Assembly (NCBI GenBank): GCA_946800325.1
Contig: OX326959.1
Location: forward strand, 627,501 to 691,500
Length of the DNA: 64,000 nucleotides
Direction of reading: 5' to 3'
Source: Luzula sylvatica
Lineage: Eukaryota; Streptophyta; Magnoliopsida; Poales; Juncaceae
Shown here: positions 1 through 10,177 of the stretch, piece by piece
Layout of the letters: each line of letters opens with the position of its first letter
Position numbering within the stretch: the first letter of the stretch is position 1
Notes under the pieces: generated by a model
What the model saw: the letters and a program-made list of their open reading frames with translations, nothing else
Told to the model about the DNA's origin: nothing
Databases searched by the model: none
Made by a program: the position numbers and the translations under genes

Positions 1-1
1 A

Positions 2-937
2 CCCGAATTAAGTTATCAATGGATAACGGGATCGTTCCGCGGCTGGTTAGTAACTGTCGACAAAATGGATTTACGAATTAATTTGTTGAATCCTTTAACT
101 AGGGCGCAAATAACTCTACCACCCGTACCGGCTTTTCGAAAACCATATTTTTATTTTTCAGGTGACACTAATGTTTTTAATTTTGTGAGGAAAGTTTATA
201 TATCCTCTGATCCGGTACGCGACCGAGAGAATTGCTTGATTATCGCAATCGTTTCCTTTCGGTCAACGTTATCCTTTTGCAAAATTAATGACGAGAGATG
301 GAAAAAACTCGAGCCGTCGATCAAACATATCGACGACGTAATAATTCATAAAGGTTTACTCTACGCAATCAATTCTTCGAGCGTACTTTATTCCATTGAA
401 ATGAGTCCGATTGCGAAGATAAACATAGTTGCAAAGTTTGAATTCAAACGAACTACAACAAATTATCTTGTAGAATTACAAGAAAACCTATTGTTAGTCG
501 TTAGAAATTGGAAACCTTTCACAAAAAATGGTAAGAAAACTCATGATTTTAGGGTTTACAAGTTAGTAGATACTCAATCATGTAACACCAATGATCAATT
601 TGTGACGGAAGATCGTGTTGTCCATTATCGAGATAAGCCGATTTGTAATGCATGGAAAGAAATTAAAAATTTAAACGGTCATGTGTTGTTTATTGGTTTT
701 AATCAATGTGTAGCATTGGACACGTGTTTATATCCTGAAATAGGAAGCAAGAAAAATTGTATTTATTTTGCAGATAATAGTTTGCTTCAAGATGTGGGCA
801 GGGCAAAAGGATTAGCTGAAATTTTTGAGGACATCGGCGTATATGACATGGAATGTGGAAAGATACAAAGTTTACCATGTGTAAGAGAACTACCTTCTGA
901 ATTTGCATCAATTTGGCTTTCACCCGATCCGTGGTAG
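2..937 (+). CDS. F-box/DUF295-type protein, C-terminal part (5' end outside window)
   Basis: The open frame runs in from the window edge: the codons before the first ATG (position 65) are in frame and read ...GSFRGWLVTVDKMDL, a typical DUF295 (KIB1-4/SKIP23-like) stretch, so the real start lies upstream and the 290-aa ATG-initiated frame is only part of the protein. Such proteins pair an N-terminal F-box with a C-terminal DUF295 beta-propeller-like domain and are thought to act as substrate receptors of SCF ubiquitin ligases. What is visible is the DUF295 part: a NPLTRAQITLPP strand, DDVIIHKGLLYAI, a central VHYRDKPICNAWKEIKNLNG segment, the GFNQCVAL repeat, and the closing CIYFADN and GVYDMECGKIQSLP motifs. 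The frame is uninterrupted and ends in TAG. No F-box is visible because of the cut. The family call is firm; the substrate is unknown. Confidence 0.8.
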   Translation, partial: PELSYQWITGSFRGWLVTVDKMDLRINLLNPLTRAQITLPPVPAFRKPYFYFSGDTNVFNFVRKVYISSDPVRDRENCLIIAIVSFRSTLSFCKINDERWKKLEPSIKHIDDVIIHKGLLYAINSSSVLYSIEMSPIAKINIVAKFEFKRTTTNYLVELQENLLLVVRNWKPFTKNGKKTHDFRVYKLVDTQSCNTNDQFVTEDRVVHYRDKPICNAWKEIKNLNGHVLFIGFNQCVALDTCLYPEIGSKKNCIYFADNSLLQDVGRAKGLAEIFEDIGVYDMECGKIQSLPCVRELPSEFASIWLSPDPW

Positions 938-1002
938 AATGAAATTGATGAATTTGCTCTTTATTTTTTCATCTTCATCCAACGTCTCGTTGGCTTAAAT
1001 AA

Positions 1003-1100
1003 ACGTACTACGGTTTCGTTGGTGAGTGAAGATATTTTGTGTTGAATTTAACAAAAAATATGACTTACTGACATTTCCAAATATCATTTATCTAGTCGTT
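1003..1100 (+). repeat. Dispersed ~100-bp repeat (copy 1)
   Basis: The stretch containing GGTGAGTGAAGATATTTTGT and the following GTTGAATTTAACAAAAAATA is repeated in inverted orientation at about 39,980-40,075, with most bases conserved. It lies just downstream of the F-box gene. It is a small dispersed repeat or part of a larger element; its ends were not resolved. Confidence 0.5.
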
Positions 1101-1141
1101 CATATATGCAGTGCATATATAATACATATATATAGTGATAC

Positions 1142-1481
1142 TGCTGATAATCCCAAGCCCGAAAAAATAAATCAAGTTTAATTAGCACATATAAGTTTAG
1201 GGAAAGTTATTTTAAGGAAAGAACTTTAGGAAATAATTATGGGGCAGAATTTATTATAAGGAAATTAGTTTAGGAAATAAGTTTTAAGGCAAGGTTTCAA
1301 TTCCTTGTATTCAAAGTTTATTGAGCCTATAAATAGGTCTTGGATGTTTAGCAATTAAAATCATTAAAATATCAATTAGAATAGAGAGAGACTTGTAAGA
1401 GACTATTAGAATTATAAGAGAGAGTTTTGTTTATTAGAAATTCCTATTAGAAATCCATATTCGAATTCCGTATTACCAACA
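1142..1481 (+). mobile_element. 5' LTR of a Ty1/Copia-type element
   Basis: The segment begins near a TG and ends in CCAACA at 1481. It carries a TATA-like CCTATAAATAGG at about 1325. It is followed at 1484-1496 by TTGGCATCAGAGC, one base away from the canonical plant initiator-Met tRNA primer binding site TGGTATCAGAGC, and then by a Copia gag start at 1498. No matching 3' LTR is visible. The left boundary is approximate. Confidence 0.6.
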
Positions 1482-1497
1482 AATTGGCATCAGAGCG

Positions 1498-2490
1498 ATG
1501 GCGAGTTCTGGGAGTGCTTTTGGCCATATACCGCTACCGCGATTGACGAAGACGAATTACGAAGTATGGAGTATCCAGATGCGGGCGTTACTCGGTGCGC
1601 AAGATGTTTGGGAGATAGTCGAAGCTGGCTACGTGGAACCGGTTGCCGAAACGGAGCAGACGGTAAACCAATTAAAAGCAATGAAAGAGAAACGAGTGAA
1701 GGACAAGACCGTCATGTACTTGTTGTACCACCCTGTAGACGAGCCGGGTTTTCAGAAGATTGCCGGCGCGACAACTTCGAAAGAAGCATGGGACACTTTG
1801 GAGAGAGTGTTCAAGGGTGCCGATTGAGTAAAGCAAGTGAGGCTTCAGACTTTGCGAGGTGAATTGGAGTCCATGAAGATGAAGGTATCGAATCGGGAGA
1901 TCAAATCCATACTCGAAAAAGTGGTGAACCCGAACCGCAAGGATTGGAGTGCCCGACTTGGTGATGCGTTATGGGCGTATCGAACCGCGTACAAGACACC
2001 GATCGGGATGTCCCCATTCAAGCTAGTCTACGGCAAAGCGTGCCACCTCCCGGTCGAACTCGAGCACAAAGCATTTTGGGCGATCAAACAACTTGTCCTC
2101 GATTACCCAAAAGATGCATCGGCCCGAAAGCTTCAACTTCTCGAACTCGAGGAATTCCGTCTCGAAGCTTACGACAACTCGGCAATATGCAAAGCGAAGG
2201 CCAAACGTTTCCACGACCGCATGATTAAAAAGAAAGAATTTCAAATCGGGGAAAGGGTGTTGCTCTTCAACACCCGTCTCAAGCTTTTCCCCGGAAAGCT
2301 CCGGTCCCGTTGGATAGGCCCCTTTGAGGTTACGAATGTTCTCACCTATGGAGTGGTCGAGATCAAGAGCGAAGGCACGGGCAAGGTGTTTAAGGTGAAT
2401 GGCCACCGCCTCAAGCACTACTACGCGAACTACGAAAAAGGATGGCCGGAAGAGCAATCTCTCGAGCCCCAACACCCTACAAGAGGATGA
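1498..2490 (+). pseudogene. Chimeric retrotransposon pseudogene: Copia gag start fused to Gypsy integrase C-terminus
   Basis: The first about 125 codons are a Copia gag N-terminus: the ATG follows the primer binding site, LPRLTKTNYEVWSIQMRALL is typical, and it reaches [23 protein letters not shown] at 1825-1827 interrupts it. In the same frame, at about 1890, it turns into the C-terminal part of a Ty3/Gypsy integrase of the Athila/Tat type: [20 protein letters not shown] (its E being the last catalytic acid), then [39 protein letters not shown], and the terminal [10 protein letters not shown] and [11 protein letters not shown]. Protease, reverse transcriptase, RNase H and most of the integrase core are missing. 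It cannot code for a working enzyme set. Recombination or nested insertion followed by deletion explains the join. Confidence 0.8.
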
Positions 2491-3761
2491 GATCGGCTAG
2501 GTCGAGTTCAAGACGCAAAACAAGAGCGCTAGCGAGGGAGGCAAGCCCACGCATCAAAGGTTGTATCTTTTCATTACCCTATTTTTACATGTGCCCAAAT
2601 TAAAACGAAAAATATTGGGAATTTATTTTTTTTATTTTTCCCTTTTTCTGCAAATAAAATAGAAAATTGATGAAACTTAAATCTCGGAGCACGTCTAGTT
2701 TTCAACTAAGGACAAAATTGCACAAAAAGATTTTTCTCCACCTCATTTGAAACAAATCGTTGTTTTTCAAACAAAATTTCATTTTTATACGATTTTTACT
2801 CTCAAAATTGAATGTTGCAAAATGTTTTGGAAATTTTGGTCACGAATTTGAAGAAATATTTTGGGATTCCAACCCATACCAATAACTTCGCAATTATCAC
2901 GAGTTTTCGACACTCAATGGATTCGTGGTTTACGTGACACACTACTTTTCGAAAATTGAACCCGCATTTTGATTTAAAACCCGTTTGAAAAAATTTTAGT
3001 TACCCATTGAATGCGTTTGGCATGAATTTAAAATTTGACCACTTGCACTTAATGAATCAACCGTTCGTGGGAACCCGATAGTAAGTCAATAGTACCCGCT
3101 CTCTTCTTGGATCTTGAAAAAAAAAGGCGGGGATGTAATTTCGTTGCATTTCGGTGCCGCGGAACTCCCTTCCACAAATGCGATCCGGAAAAAAAATAAA
3201 ATAAAATGAAATAAAATAATAAGAAAAGGAGGAAAAAAGAAAACACCGAGATGTAATCTCGTCGCGCCGTAGTGGCGGGACTCTCGGTTAAGGACTCCAA
3301 TGAAATTAAGGAGTGGGTGAGGAATTTGATTGAAACGGGTATGAACCTTGTACCATCGTACCGAACGGGTTAAAAAGGGAATAACTTGCACTTTAATTCA
3401 TTCTTGCAAAACGATAGGATTGGTTAACTCAAAAACTTTGGAAATCGGGTTTCCTTTGAATTGCGGCGTGAAAAGATTCGAACGGTAGTGTTTAATCGCC
3501 TTTTCCGGTTGAAATTGATTGCTCATCTTTAAACTCTATTGAAATTGCGATTTTATTCAAATAAGATTTGATGATTTGACCTTTATCTTTCTAAAACATT
3601 AGCAACTTGATTGACGAGAGTAATTCTATAGGATCATGAAATACGTTTGAAAGTGGCGAATACAATTTTAATAGAATCTAGTGCAATTACTCCTTAGATT
3701 AATTATAACTACAAATCTCCAATTGATCGAGGACGATCAAGGGTTTAAATGTGGGGGTATT
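2491..3761 (+). mobile_element. 3' non-coding interior of a Gypsy (Athila/Tat-like) element, ending in its polypurine tract
   Basis: This follows the integrase stop and begins with the conserved AGCGCTAGCGAGGGAGGCA block found after pol in Athila/Tat elements. It holds an imperfectly duplicated module (GATGTAATTTCGTTGCATTT near 3,130 and a relative near 3,250) that recurs in the second element near 7,860 and 7,955. The polypurine tract AAATGTGGGGGTATT (3747-3761) directly precedes the LTR. No protein is encoded. Confidence 0.65.
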
Positions 3762-5875
3762 TGATGTGAGGGAAATAGAGCACGATTTAAGAATCTTATT
3801 TAGGGATTTTAGCCCTTGTGGAACTATATTCTATGCTTTTATAATACATATTTCAAACATCATGAATATTTCTACACTAATGTGTTCTTTGGCTATTTTC
3901 GGGAAATAGCGGGCTAACTTGGAAATTTGGTCAGCACCAGTGCCTCCGGAACGCCGAAGACAGTCAAAACGATATATCATACCAATACATTCGGTAAAAG
4001 ATCAAGGCGGGAAAGGTAAAAACAAAAGAAGCAGATCACCAAAGCGTTGCAACGCAGACCCTTACCGGTGCAGCGCACAGGGGCAACAATCCACAGACCC
4101 AGCACTGGCCACAATGGCGAAATTCACAGCCCAACCACAGCCCGCAGTCCACAGCTCACAGCCCCATAGGAAACGAAGATTATTTGCCTTCTTTAGAGCT
4201 GATTTGTTGCCTTCTTAGTTGATTTGTTGCTGATTTGTTGCCTTCACAGCCACACAGGGGCAACAATCTCTGCCCAAAACCTTCCATTTCTTCCTCAACC
4301 AATCAGAAGACACCATCAGACCTATAAATTGGACCCCTTGGTCAGGACCAAATCATCATATTTTCGACTCTCTCTCTCTCTACAAACTCATCCAGAAATT
4401 CAAGAATACAACCGAAAAGAGTAAATCTTCAAGAGCCGTTCTTTGGGTGGGGGCGTTCTCAACTCTAGGAGTGCAACGTGAAGATTTGGAGGAAGGCGTG
4501 CTTGCTCCACCTCGACACGAACTAGATCTATCATATTGCGGAAGGCGTTCTTCGGCAATTCGGGAGGATCGACGTAGAAGAAGACGGAAATTCGAGCTAG
4601 CGTTTAGCCGGGTTCACGGGGCATCATCGACAACGAGTTCTAGGCGTTCTAGGACTTGCATAGGTGATAAGGGGATTTTTCATCACTTTTTACATACACA
4701 AAATATAGAATTTAAATACTTAAATATGATTAAAGTATACCAAATATTGATAATTCCAATTTATTGAGATTAAATACTTTAAATTGTGTTTTTGTATTAA
4801 TGTCAGGTGAAAAGTGCAAAACCTCGCAAAACCAAGACTGTAGATGGATTCGTCTCGTCTTCCCGATCGATTTGATATATCATATGTTGATATTTGATGG
4901 AAACATGAGAGAGAAATCGAGCTTTTATCTCAAACGGGTCAAAAGTGACTCATTTCATGAAGAAACCCATAGACAGACGAAAATTATGGTCTTCTGGATT
5001 TTCTGTGGCAACCAGAACCTCACAACTCTTGAAACGAGTCAGAACTGAGTGTCTACACTGACCCGCTACTCGAAAGCACGCACGAGAATCCAAACAGAAG
5101 ATGCCAAGCAAGAACAGTCAAAGCTTTTGACTGTCACGTGTAACGATCCATGTAACGAATCGAATTCCCTTCTCCAGTGACCCGTCATACGAAAAGATAC
5201 ACAATACCAACCACAGCAGATTCCCTGACAGCACAGTCAAAAGCTTCTGACTTGCGTCAGATCTCACACGAACTGCTTCCCTGTGATCCGAGTACAACGA
5301 GTCATCTCACTTCCCATAAACGGATCTATAGTTTAATACAAATTTTGAATCAATCAATTTCATGCAATTTCCTATTTGATATGAATTTTTGAAATCTGTT
5401 ACTCAACCTCAAAATTGTCTGGACTATTCTGTAATTTGCCAGGGACCTGTTTGTAATTCGATCATTACTTTTTACTGAAATACCAAACCTGTGAAATTCT
5501 TCTGTTCTCTCTGTTAGTATTAAATTGTGAATCTTTGTGCCAAATTTGAGATCTTGTTTTGCGATCTATATTTTTCTGAAATTTGATTAGTGCCTAAAAT
5601 ACCCTTGTGATCTATAAATTTCATAAATTCGAACATTGTGTGTGTGAAAGTGAAATTTTGACCAGAGCTTTATAAAGTTTAGATCTTTGTTGTGACAAAA
5701 TATTATAGTCTCTGGATCAATAGAAATAATTCTTGAATTGCAATTTCGATTATACGCAAAATTTCCTTGGAACAAACCTATACTTAGTACTATACTTAGT
5801 ATTTGTTATAAATTGTTTTGATTAACTCGTGAAATTGAATTACCACATTTAAACAACTTGTTTTTCGAGTTATCA
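3762..5875 (+). mobile_element. Gypsy LTR, about 2.1 kb, shared by two element interiors
   Basis: It starts TGATGTGAGG right after a polypurine tract and ends ...GAGTTATCA two bases before a primer binding site, so both ends are defined by function. A TATA-like CCTATAAATTGG lies at about 4,320, followed by a CT run. Left of it is the 3' interior of one element and right of it the 5' interior of another, the arrangement left by unequal recombination between tandem elements. Open frames inside are short and not recognised. Confidence 0.75.
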
Positions 5876-5877
5876 AA

Positions 5878-5895
5878 TGGCGCCGCTGCCGGGGA
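5878..5895 (+). other. Primer binding site of the second Gypsy element
   Basis: TGGCGCCGCTGCCGGGGA, two bases after the LTR end, matches the TGGCGCCGTTGCCGGGGA-type site common in plant Athila/Tat elements. Confidence 0.75.
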
Positions 5896-5984
5896 TTTTT
5901 TGTTGAAGTATTTTCGAAATCTTGAAATTCTTGATTTTTTCTAATTCACTTTCTTTTTCTCTTATTTTGCGAGGTACATTCACG

Positions 5985-7175
5985 ATGGATTGGCAAGACG
6001 AAACTCTACAAGAATTGTGCGATCGAACTGTACGAAGGGTAATGATGGAACAAGAAGAACGAGTAAGAAGACTATGCAACGAAAGAAATCACTCTCAACG
6101 AAACGCAAGCTTTTTCGAATACAACGAATTTTTTGATCGAAATGGAGAGATTCGTCCTCAAAGATCTTATCAACCTCCGATTCGAAACGAACCTCTTCAT
6201 CAAGGGCCTTACTTCGATGCTTATGCCGAAACCTCTCCAAACTCGTACCACTTCCAAAATGAATTTCCCACATTTTATGGTCAAGAACACGACCATATTC
6301 AATACGAACCTTCTCAATTCGGCGAATCACAATACGAATACCAACAACATTATGCATTTCCTCAATCTCAACCAACACAACATCAAGGCGAAAGAGAATC
6401 AACACGATATGAAGCGATCAACAACCTTTCATCGAAAATGGATTTAATGATGGAAATGATGTTAAATTTCAACAAACAATTCGAAGAATCGGCGAATATC
6501 AAGAAATTAGAATACGATGATGAAGAAATGCGCGAGTATACCCTCGACAATTCGGAAGAGTTCAAAGAATTAAGTGTGGGGAGATTCGATGAGGATATCA
6601 CATACGAAACGAGAATCGAAGGTGAAGATGTAAGGGTTGAAAAACAAGAAGAAATCGAAGCGACAATCGAAAACGAAGATCTCGGTGTGGTGAAACTCGA
6701 GGAAGAAATCGACGCGACAATCAAGATCGAAGAAGAAAACGAAGCTTTGGCGTATCAAGATCTCGACACAAAAATTCAAATAAAGGACGGACAAGAAGAA
6801 GAAAAGGTCTCTCCAATTCTCAAAGGTGAATCAATTCCATTTAATTTCATATCAAATTCAATTAACAAGAACATTGATACTTCTCATGAAAAAAATGGTC
6901 TAATTTTTGTAGATAAATCGAAAAATCCGATCACATTCGAAGCGCTCACACCGATTACCACGCCTATTCAACAAGTGCCAAGCGCAAATGCATTCGTCAA
7001 AGATCGAGGAAAAATAAAGATTTTGACGACAATCTCGACACACGCTCGAAACGAAATTCCACGCATAATAAACGAAACGAGCAATCTCCTTCTCTCTCTC
7101 TCAAGACGAACGCTCCGATTTGGTCGAAAAGCCGCAACTCACAATGGCCTTTCATTCCACTTCGAGGCGGGATAA
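5985..7175 (+). CDS. Acidic, gag-position ORF of a non-autonomous Gypsy element
   Basis: A 396-aa frame lies where gag should be, about 90 bp after the primer binding site. The start MDWQDETLQELCDRTVRRVM is preferred over an in-frame ATG 63 bp upstream because the upstream part is low-complexity. The first about 150 residues are rich in Gln, Tyr, Arg and Asn. About residues 180-270 are strongly acidic and contain an internally repeated Glu/Ile motif (EEIEATIENEDL, then EEIDATIKIEEENEA). No retrotrans_gag core, zinc knuckle, protease or polymerase is seen, and the 3' non-coding region follows at once. It is best read as the single ORF of a non-autonomous element that depends on a relative. Its function is unknown. 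The long open frame in AT-rich DNA suggests recent selection or youth. Confidence 0.55.
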   Translation: MDWQDETLQELCDRTVRRVMMEQEERVRRLCNERNHSQRNASFFEYNEFFDRNGEIRPQRSYQPPIRNEPLHQGPYFDAYAETSPNSYHFQNEFPTFYGQEHDHIQYEPSQFGESQYEYQQHYAFPQSQPTQHQGERESTRYEAINNLSSKMDLMMEMMLNFNKQFEESANIKKLEYDDEEMREYTLDNSEEFKELSVGRFDEDITYETRIEGEDVRVEKQEEIEATIENEDLGVVKLEEEIDATIKIEEENEALAYQDLDTKIQIKDGQEEEKVSPILKGESIPFNFISNSINKNIDTSHEKNGLIFVDKSKNPITFEALTPITTPIQQVPSANAFVKDRGKIKILTTISTHARNEIPRIINETSNLLLSLSRRTLRFGRKAATHNGLSFHFEAG

Positions 7176-8410
7176 CCTTGGGAAACGTCGAGCTCAAACG
7201 ACGTTAAATGAAGGGCGCTTGCGGGGAGGCAACCCACGCTTCAAGAGGTCGTATTTCTCCATCTCTCTCCTTTATTTTTATTAGAATGAATCTTTTTCGC
7301 TCGAGGCCGAGCTATTTCTCTAAGTGTGGGGAGGGTTTTTACGGCCCATTTTTCCTTGTAGATAACACCCTAAAATTACCAAAAAATTAATTAAAAAAAA
7401 AAATTCTTGCTTTTCAACTTTACAAAAAAAAAAGGTAAAAATTTCATGCATGTTAAAGGTTTTTCTCCACTGATTTGAAACAAAATCATTGATTTTGAAG
7501 CAAGATTTTCATCAATCCACAATTATTTTACTCTCAAAATTGATTTATTTGAAAGAATTGATTAATATCTTTGAGAGATTCTTTTGGGGATTCAAACCCT
7601 AATCAAATGAATTCACAAAATTGGAGTTTATTGAAATTTGGTCGATTTTCGATTTACATGACACACCATTTTTTGAAGCTTAAACCCATATTTTACTCGA
7701 AATTTCTAAAATTTTTTTGTTTAAAACCACTATAGTAAGTTTTGCTTAAATCTTAAAAATTGACAACTTGCACTTAAGAGCTCAATCGTTCATGGGGATT
7801 CGGTAGTAAATAGATTGGTCCCGCTTGCGACTTGAGATCTAAAAAAGAGAATACCGGGATGTAATTTCTTTGTATTTCGGTGCAACGAAACTCCCTGTTA
7901 AAGAAAAGATCTAATAAAAAAAAATAATAATAAAAAAAAAAAAAGAACACCGGGATGTAATTTCGTTGTATTTCGGTGCAGCGGAACTCTCGGTTAAATA
8001 AGAAAAGAATTGTAAACAAGCGCAATTGGGGTAATTAGTTGAAACCGAATAGGAACCAAGTACTAAAGTACCGAACGATTTAAAAAGTGACAATTTACAT
8101 TGAATAAATGATTTTTGCAAATCGGAATAATTGGTTCTCTCTTAAACTTTTTGATGAAAATCTTTGTGATTTATGGAGTGAAAAGATTTAAAACTTGGTG
8201 TTTAATCATCTTATTCGAATGAGACCAATTTTTCTCTAAAAACTTTTGAAATTGTGAACCTTTCATTTGAAAATAGATTTTAAGGTTGAATTAAATTCTT
8301 TCAATATAAAGGACATATGATGAAATGAGAGTAAAAATCTTTTTTTTGAGGAAATTGAACTTTTAAATCGATGAATACATTTTCAACAAAACCTAGAACA
8401 TGCATTTCTT
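7176..8410 (+). mobile_element. 3' non-coding interior of the second Gypsy element, truncated
   Basis: It opens with GGGCGCTTGCGGGGAGGCAA (about 7,214), the counterpart of the block at about 2,530. It carries GATGTAATTTCGTTGTATTT modules near 7,860 and 7,955, matching those near 3,130 and 3,250. Unlike the first element, no polypurine tract or LTR start follows; similarity fades at about 8,400, so the 3' end is lost. Confidence 0.6.
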
Positions 8411-10051
8411 TTTGAGCTTAAATTAAAGCTGGAGTAAGACGGGCATTTTGGCCAAATAATTTGTTTTCAACGGATTTAATTAATTTTTTGCAGTATGTTG
8501 TAATTCTAAAGATAATTAACAAATTATGTTATTGATATAACGTATGACGTATGAATATAAATTAAAGAAATTATCGTTATATAATTTACAATTTACAATA
8601 AGCATCAGTTAGAGAACTTATCCGTTAGAAAAAGAAATAAATGCCCTAAAGAAACAAAGCTGTGGAAACTCTTTTTCTCAGCTGCAAATTTGTACTTTAT
8701 ATTCATGTATGATAAATTGATAATTTCAAATATCATCATTTTAATTATTATTTTTCTTCGTTCTTAGCATGCTGGTGCTAACAATCCTATTGGTTCTAAG
8801 TTCTAACATGCATGAATTGCAAGTGTAATTTTATTCAAAAAAATAGATGTACCGGCCCATTTAAAGTAGCCCATCAAAAATTGAATCTCTAATTAACATA
8901 TAAAAGTATATATTAATACAAGAGTGGTGATGCATGTCCTCCTTTAATATATAATTCATGTGTTTTTTTGTACATTTTGATTTTTTTTTGTTAAAATATA
9001 TTAAAATAAAATTATAAGTTGTAAAAAATCATTTAACACTTTTGTTGGTGATAACAGTTCACCAAATAAAAATTTGCAATGAGAAATAATGAGTTATATA
9101 GTTTTTGTAATTCTGATATGTGATAACATTGCATGGCATGTTAGTGGACATAATTTGGTGGTGGGTTTCAGCGTGTGCTTGGGCCAATTTGATAATAATG
9201 TTGACTTTAGAGTGTGTGATTTGTAAAGTTAGTTTGGGAGTTCAATTTGAAAATAATTTGATAATAAATATGCTATTTTAAGATTTACAAGTGAATATAC
9301 TAGAAACAATTTTATTTCCATATTTTATAACAAAACAGATTCAGCAAAATTAATTCAATTTGTCAATAAATAGTTACCCCAAATAACAAATAAAAACAGA
9401 AAAACAATAAAACATAAAAAACAAATTTATTCAAACAAACCAGTAACAAATGAAACCAATTTTATATACGAACCAATGAAACATAATTGTATTTCAGAGG
9501 AAGTTGAAATGCATTATAATTTTCTTAAATTAAAATTACAATGCTTGTATGGAGGACTGAGATGTTGTCTGTTGAGCCATGTCAACTTCTTTTATTTATA
9601 ATATATAATCCCTGCGTTTGATTGATTTGTTTATTTGAATGCATGTTTGAAATTTATTGAAACTCTCTCTTTAATCATCTAACAAATTAACAATTCTAAT
9701 TACTCAGACTGGTTTAAATATGATACATATTTTTGTTAAGAGATAAATTAAAGTCCAATTAAGATGTTTATTGTCGTGTACTAATTTTTTATGGTACTTT
9801 ACATCAATTGTGCCAATATAGTAGTAATTTTGATATTTTGTAAGAGAACATATTCAAAGAAATTATTAATTCACACAATAGTCCAGTCAAAATATGTTTA
9901 TTGTTTTAATTGACACATCAATGTAATGTATGTGCCAATAAACAAACATATAAAATTTATATGGAAAATAATTAGTCCAATAAAAAAAATAAAAATAGAA
10001 AAGCAAAAATAAATAGCAAAATTAAACCACAGAAAAAAAAAAGAATTTTTT
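8411..10051. other. AT-rich spacer, no gene seen
   Basis: The stretch is AT-rich with stop codons in all frames. The GAGTGGTGATGCATGTC sequence at 8,924 recurs at the left end of the inverted-repeat element at 57.2 kb, so part of it is probably MITE-derived. Confidence 0.5.
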
Positions 10052-10177
10052 TTAATGCTTCAGCTTAACAGAAATTTTTTGGCCATTTAACCTTTGGCCG
10101 TGCATTTCCTGTATGCACCGTTCCGCCTCATCCTCACTATGCATAGTCACGAACCCGAATGGCCTCGGGCCGCTCTG
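10052..10177 (-). pseudogene. Isolated RRM last exon (fragment)
   Basis: On the minus strand, after an acceptor in TTTAGGTCATCAG, about 42 codons encode the second half of an RNA-recognition motif: HQSGPRPFGFVTMHSEDEAE, then RCIQEMHGQRLNGQKISVKL, ending in TAA at 10,052-10,054. The PFGFVTM segment is the RNP1 core. The 3' end of the upstream intron resembles that of the RRM gene at 28.3 kb and the remnant at 22.9 kb, so all three share an origin. No upstream exon with the first half of the RRM is visible on this strand. It is therefore a partial copy, although the exon itself is intact and could serve a gene whose other exons were not recognised. Confidence 0.55.
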
